From assembly GCA_030150425.1 (NCBI GenBank), contig JASLFY010000402.1, forward strand, positions 1-10,106: DNA of 10,106 nucleotides, in the 5' to 3' direction. This document shows, one piece after another, positions 7,348 to 10,106 of the stretch. Below the pieces are notes generated by a model. That model searched no databases and was not told the origin of the DNA. It saw only the letters and a list, made by a program, of their open reading frames with translations. Positions within the stretch are counted from its first letter, which is position 1; each line of letters opens with the position of its first letter. Source of the DNA: Yimella sp. Lineage in GTDB: Bacteria > Actinomycetota > Actinomycetes > Actinomycetales > Dermatophilaceae. A program made the translations under genes and the position numbers.

Positions 7348-8586
7348 ATGATCAGTACGCGTGCCACGCGCCATCGGGCCCTCGGCGCGGTCCTCGGCCT
7401 GGCCATGGGGTTCTCGAACCTGCTCGGCTACCTGATGGTCCTGCTGCTCACCCGCTCGCTCGGACCGGCCGACTTCGGCGGCTACACCGCGCTGTCGACG
7501 TACGGCGTCCTGCTGGCCATCCCGGCCGGCGCCTTCCAGGTGGTGGTGGCGCGGCGGGTCACCGGCGACACGCAGGAACGCACCTCCGGGCTGTCGTCGG
7601 CACTCCTGCTCGGAGCCGGCACCTTCGCGATCACCTGCCTGCTGGCACCGGTGCTGACCGACGCCTTCCACGTCAGTTCGGTGTGGTCGGCGGTCTTCCT
7701 CGCCGGCATGTTGCCGTCGATGATGCTGACCGGCTGTTTCCAGGGCATCCTGCTCGGCCGAGAACGCCTGGACCGACTCTCCCTGCTCTACCTGGTCAAC
7801 GCGCTCACCCGGCTGGGCGCCGCCGCGCTGGCTGCGGCCCGTGGCTTCTCCGTCGTCCAGGTGTTCGCTGTCATGTGCCTCGCGGGTGCGATCACCGCCA
7901 CGGCCGGGGCCGCCCTCACCGCGGGTGAGCTGCGCACCCTTCCGCGTACCGGCCACGACCTGACGCTGGAGATGGTGCGCTCCAACAGCACCCTCGCCGC
8001 GTTCGTCGTGCTGACGAACGTCGACGTCCTGCTGGCCCGTCACTTCCTGAGCCCGCACGAATCGGGCGGTTACGCTCTCGCGTCGACATTCGGCCGCGCG
8101 ATGTGTTGGGGCACCCAGTTCATCGCGCTGATCGTCGTGCCGCGGATGCGCGGCGCGGACCCGACCCGGGCGCTGCTGCGCGCGGGCGCACTCGTCCTCG
8201 GCATCGGTGTGCTCGGCGCCGGACTGATCGCGCTCTCCCCCGCCGGCTGGATCAGCCTCGCCGGCGGATCCGAGTTCTCCTCGTACGGCCGACTCGCCCT
8301 GGTGTGCGTCGCCCTCGGCGTCGCGTGGGCGCTGGCCCAGGTGTGGCTGTTCTCCGAGATGGGCAGCAACTCCGGCGCGCTCGGCGCGCTGACCTGGGTC
8401 GTCGTCGCCGCCGAGTTCGTCGTGATCTGGGTGTGGGCCCACCACAGCGCCGGGCAGATCGTCACGGTCTGCCTGGTCGGCGCCGCGTGCATCGCGGTCG
8501 TCGGCCTGCTGCGGGTCGTACGCCGACACGCGGCGCTCGACGTCGCGCGCGAGTCAGCGCTGTTGGCCGTCGCCGATCGCCCGTGA
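7348..8586 (+). CDS. Oligosaccharide/lipid flippase (MATE/MOP superfamily, Wzx-like)
   Basis: A 412 aa integral membrane protein with about twelve hydrophobic segments (roughly 11-35, 45-67, 82-104, 113-136, 145-163, 168-192, 213-233, 240-265, 275-297, 313-334, 347-366, 369-390). The polysaccharide-export signature LGPADFGGYTAL (38-49) follows the first helix, and its internal-repeat counterpart VDVLLARHFLSPHESGGYAL is at 225-244. Such proteins move lipid-linked saccharides from the inner to the outer membrane face, which fits the divergent glycosyltransferase operon. Wzx proteins are often nearer 450-500 aa with 14 helices, so this is a short member. ATG at 7348 is the only sensible start, although AGGGG (7340-7344) is just 3 bases upstream, unusually close; the next in-frame ATG (codon 20) would cut into the first helix. 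Its 3' end overlaps the convergent methyltransferase gene by 33 bases. The exact cargo is unknown. Confidence 0.9.
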   Translation: MISTRATRHRALGAVLGLAMGFSNLLGYLMVLLLTRSLGPADFGGYTALSTYGVLLAIPAGAFQVVVARRVTGDTQERTSGLSSALLLGAGTFAITCLLAPVLTDAFHVSSVWSAVFLAGMLPSMMLTGCFQGILLGRERLDRLSLLYLVNALTRLGAAALAAARGFSVVQVFAVMCLAGAITATAGAALTAGELRTLPRTGHDLTLEMVRSNSTLAAFVVLTNVDVLLARHFLSPHESGGYALASTFGRAMCWGTQFIALIVVPRMRGADPTRALLRAGALVLGIGVLGAGLIALSPAGWISLAGGSEFSSYGRLALVCVALGVAWALAQVWLFSEMGSNSGALGALTWVVVAAEFVVIWVWAHHSAGQIVTVCLVGAACIAVVGLLRVVRRHAALDVARESALLAVADRP

Positions 8587-9402
8587 GCGCGACAGCAGAA
8601 CCTTCGCGCCGGCCTTGACCACGCCCGGGAACCGGTCGACCAGCTTCCAGGCGACGGTATTGACCCGGTCCTGCACGGTGGTCTGGTAGACGCGCAGCGC
8701 CTCGTCCGTACGCGACAGGGCCTGTCCGCGGGCCGCTCCCGGCGTACGCCGGAACACCAGCGCGTGCAGACCGTTCGCCCACCGCGGGTCGTCGGCGTGG
8801 GCGGCGTCCCAGGTCGCCTCGATGGTCCAGCCCGGGTGGCGCCGCAGGAACAGCCGGTGCGCCTTCTGCACCACCGGCCACGACGCGTCGTCGACCAGCA
8901 CCAGCGCCTCGTCGGCGAGCAGGGGCTCGACGACAGCGAGGGCGAGGTAGTGCGACAACAGGGTGTGCTCGCCGTCGTAGAAGTAGACGCCGACCGGGCG
9001 GTCGAGCCGGCCCGGCTCGGCCATCAGCCGGAAGCAGTCACCCTCGAGCAGTTCGACGCGCGCGTCGGCGGCGTACCGAGCGAGGTTGTCCATCAGCTCG
9101 CCGCGGGCCTGTTCGCCCTGCATACCGAACTCGAGGAAGTTCTCCATCACGAAGAAGCTCTTGTCGGCGTTGCCCTGCACCGCGGCGCACAGCGAGCGGC
9201 CCTTGAAGGTGCCGACCTCGAGGTAGGCCTCCTGCTCCGGCATGACCGCGGCGGCGAGTTGCAGCACCGCCAGCTCGTTCGGACCGGTGTATCCGGCGAC
9301 TTCGGTCGCCAGTTCGGCCCATTGCGGGTCGATCGGGTCGGTGTCCTGCGGATCGCCGGGGAAGACGTCGGTCAGCCGGGCGAAGAATGCGGAGGTGTCC
9401 AT
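8554..9402 (-). CDS. Class I SAM-dependent methyltransferase
   Basis: A 282 aa soluble protein with a Rossmann-type core. Motif I is AYLEVGTFKGRSL (59-71), the SAM-binding loop. The acidic strand-2 region is FFVMENF (83-89), GDCFRL (121-126) follows strand 3, VYFYDGEH (139-146) is the strand-4 motif, and LVLVDDASW (167-175) is strand 5. This is the pattern of the Methyltransf_24 group, in which sugar and natural-product O-methyltransferases occur; the acidic residues of the YDGEH and VDDAS motifs may bind a metal. About 60 C-terminal residues beyond the core are basic and may contact the membrane or a partner. ATG at 9402 starts just before the conserved N-terminal region. The frame extends upstream to 9627, but only across the neighbouring gene. 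No Shine-Dalgarno is evident; the 4-base gap after the upstream stop suggests coupling. The substrate is unknown; glycan methylation is a guess from context. Confidence 0.88.
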   Translation of the reverse strand: MDTSAFFARLTDVFPGDPQDTDPIDPQWAELATEVAGYTGPNELAVLQLAAAVMPEQEAYLEVGTFKGRSLCAAVQGNADKSFFVMENFLEFGMQGEQARGELMDNLARYAADARVELLEGDCFRLMAEPGRLDRPVGVYFYDGEHTLLSHYLALAVVEPLLADEALVLVDDASWPVVQKAHRLFLRRHPGWTIEATWDAAHADDPRWANGLHALVFRRTPGAARGQALSRTDEALRVYQTTVQDRVNTVAWKLVDRFPGVVKAGAKVLLSRSRAIGDGQQR

Positions 9403-9406
9403 CGGT

Positions 9407-9967
9407 TCAGCGGCGCCGATCCGAGCGGGTCTCGGGTTCGCCGTACTCGTCGTCGGCATCCTCACCATCAGCCTCGTACGCGTCCTCGTACGACCGACGT
9501 CCGGACGCGCGGCGACCCGCGGCGCGGGTGTCCGCTGCACGGTCGTCCGCGGCTCGGCGCTCGACGGCGGCGCGACGCTCGCCGCGTCCGTCGACCTGGT
9601 CGCGGTCGTCGTCCTCCCGCACCGCACGCGTCTGTTCGGTGCGGTTCACGCCGAACAGCACGACCCCGAGCACCGCAAGCAGCAGGCCGACGCCGGCGCT
9701 GATCATCGCGCGGTAGAGCGCGGCGTCCGGCACGCCCTGGCAGACGCCCTTCGCCCAGTCGGAAGTCGGCGGGTTGTGGGCCGAGCCGCACCCGAAGACA
9801 CCGTTCGTGCTCGGCACCCACAGCGGGGTCAGGTAGTTGTAGAGCGCGTAGCCGAGGAACGGCAGCGCGGCGAGCAGCGCGATCTTGCTGCCGGTGCGCA
9901 ACGAGAGAACGGTGCGCGTCTCGTAGCCGCGTTCGTCGGGGCGCGTGTCGAGCCGGTCGGAAGCCAT
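9407..9967 (-). CDS. Unrecognised two-TM protein with charged C-terminal tail
   Basis: A 186 aa protein I do not recognise. A basic and acidic N-terminus (1-27) leads into a first membrane helix (about 28-46, IALLAALPFLGYALYNYL). A loop of about 40 residues (47-85) holds two cysteines (Cys60, Cys76) and aromatic/proline residues. A second helix follows (about 86-107, ending VVLFGVNRT). The tail (108-186) is low in complexity, rich in Arg, Ala, Asp and Glu with repeated RRA-type units, and probably disordered. A likely topology is both ends inside and the loop outside, where the cysteines could form a disulfide. ATG at 9967 is preferred over the GTG at 10009, because a -10-like TAGTAT sits 7 bases before it and helix spacing is better. 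It precedes the methyltransferase gene by 4 bases, so the two are probably co-transcribed. Function unknown. Confidence 0.82.
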   Translation of the reverse strand: MASDRLDTRPDERGYETRTVLSLRTGSKIALLAALPFLGYALYNYLTPLWVPSTNGVFGCGSAHNPPTSDWAKGVCQGVPDAALYRAMISAGVGLLLAVLGVVLFGVNRTEQTRAVREDDDRDQVDGRGERRAAVERRAADDRAADTRAAGRRASGRRSYEDAYEADGEDADDEYGEPETRSDRRR

Positions 9968-9974
9968 GGGCGGG

Positions 9975-9980
9975 ATACTA
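9975..9980 (-). promoter_or_regulatory. -10 element placing the transcript start at or near the ATG (possible leaderless mRNA)
   Basis: Minus-strand TAGTAT fits the actinobacterial TANNNT consensus and ends 7 bases before the A of the ATG at 9967. Transcription would begin at or next to the start codon. The alternative is translation from AAAGG (9985-9981), whose 13-base spacing is long. No good -35 is seen. Confidence 0.4.
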
Positions 9981-10032
9981 CCTTTCGGTAACCTGCGGTC
10001 TGCGAGCACCGGTGAGCCGGATCACATCTGCT

Positions 10033-10038
10033 TATGAT
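10033..10038 (+). promoter_or_regulatory. Candidate -10 element of a rightward gene
   Basis: TATGAT matches the -10 consensus TATAAT at five of six positions. The region 17 bases upstream does not resemble a -35. It would serve the possible gene that begins near the right edge. Confidence 0.35.
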
Positions 10039-10082
10039 GCCCGCCGAGCATCCTGCCGAAGCCCCTGCGAAAGATCGATTGC

Positions 10083-10106
10083 GTGAGCGCCCACCAGCAC
10101 AAGTCC
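10083..10106 (+). CDS. Possible start of a rightward gene, cut by the window edge
   Basis: GTG at 10083 opens a frame reading MSAHQHKS to the edge, with GAAAGA (10069-10074) 8 bases upstream, a proper ribosome-site spacing. A competing frame from ATG at 10034/10037 is also open to the edge (begins MMPAEHPAEAP) but has no ribosome site, and its ATG overlaps the -10-like TATGAT. Eight codons are too few to name a product or be sure the gene exists. Confidence 0.3.

Larger units (their letters stand above)
9968..10082. promoter_or_regulatory. Intergenic region upstream of the two-TM protein gene
   Basis: No convincing complete gene lies here. Leftward it carries TAGTAT (9980-9975) and AAAGG (9985-9981) before the ATG at 9967. 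Rightward it carries TATGAT (10033-10038) and GAAAGA (10069-10074). A GTGA...TCAC arm pair (10012-10015 and 10022-10025, 6-base centre) lies between them and could be a weak operator, but it is short. Confidence 0.45.

Noticed and set aside
7330..8529. Minus-strand open frame (399 codons) opposite the flippase
   Set aside because: It is composed of Glu, Arg, Gln and Asp without structure. The plus strand carries the flippase signature and membrane helices.
8542..8593. GTCGCGC / GCGCGAC inverted repeat as a bidirectional terminator
   Set aside because: The arms are only 7 bases with a 38-base loop and no T-run on either side; such GC-rich pairs are common here by chance.
9403..9627. Upstream extension of the methyltransferase frame
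   Set aside because: It would overlap the two-TM gene out of frame and adds a Thr/Arg-rich segment unlike the family. The conserved region starts after the ATG at 9402.
9968..10009. GTG at 10009 as start of the two-TM protein
   Set aside because: No ribosome site precedes it, the added 14 residues cover the -10-like TAGTAT, and the ATG at 9967 has better context.

Overview
The window is very GC-rich with strong GC bias at third codon positions and tightly packed genes, some with ATGA stop/start overlaps. It is chromosomal DNA of an actinomycete. The AftD-type arabinofuranosyltransferase also points to Actinomycetota. A Nocardioides-like or related genus is possible, but nothing here fixes the genus. 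I see no mobile element, CRISPR array, tRNA or rRNA.

Layout. (1) Positions 7229 down to 1, minus strand, hold a four-gene glycosyltransferase operon. It runs aftD (1373 aa, TTG start), a GT-A/GT2 glycosyltransferase (274 aa), a GT-B/GT4 glycosyltransferase (368 aa), and an incomplete multi-pass membrane protein that runs off the left edge (392 codons visible). Junctions are an ATGA overlap, a 7-base gap bridged by a four-codon mini-ORF, and an ATGA overlap. (2) Positions 7230-7347 are a divergent promoter region with an AT-rich core and a short CCGT repeat. (3) Positions 7348-8586, plus strand, encode a 412 aa oligosaccharide/lipid flippase of the MATE/MOP (Wzx-like) superfamily. (4) Positions 9967 down to 8554, minus strand, hold a two-gene unit: an unrecognised two-TM protein with a charged tail, then a class I SAM-dependent methyltransferase whose 3' end overlaps the flippase 3' end tail to tail by 33 bases. 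(5) Positions 9968-10106 are a second divergent region, possibly including the first codons of a rightward gene.

Taken together this is a cell-surface glycan locus. The two soluble-type transferases would build a glycan on a lipid carrier at the cytoplasmic face, the flippase would move it across the membrane, and the GT-C enzymes (AftD and probably the partial protein) would add sugars from polyprenyl-phosphate donors outside. The methyltransferase may decorate the glycan. The pathway assignment is inferred from family membership and clustering; the glycan itself cannot be named from the sequence.

The most interesting points are the partial membrane protein at the left edge, which repeats the landmark pattern of the AftD N-terminal GT-C domain, and the unrecognised two-TM cysteine-pair protein coupled to the methyltransferase, which may be translated from a leaderless mRNA.
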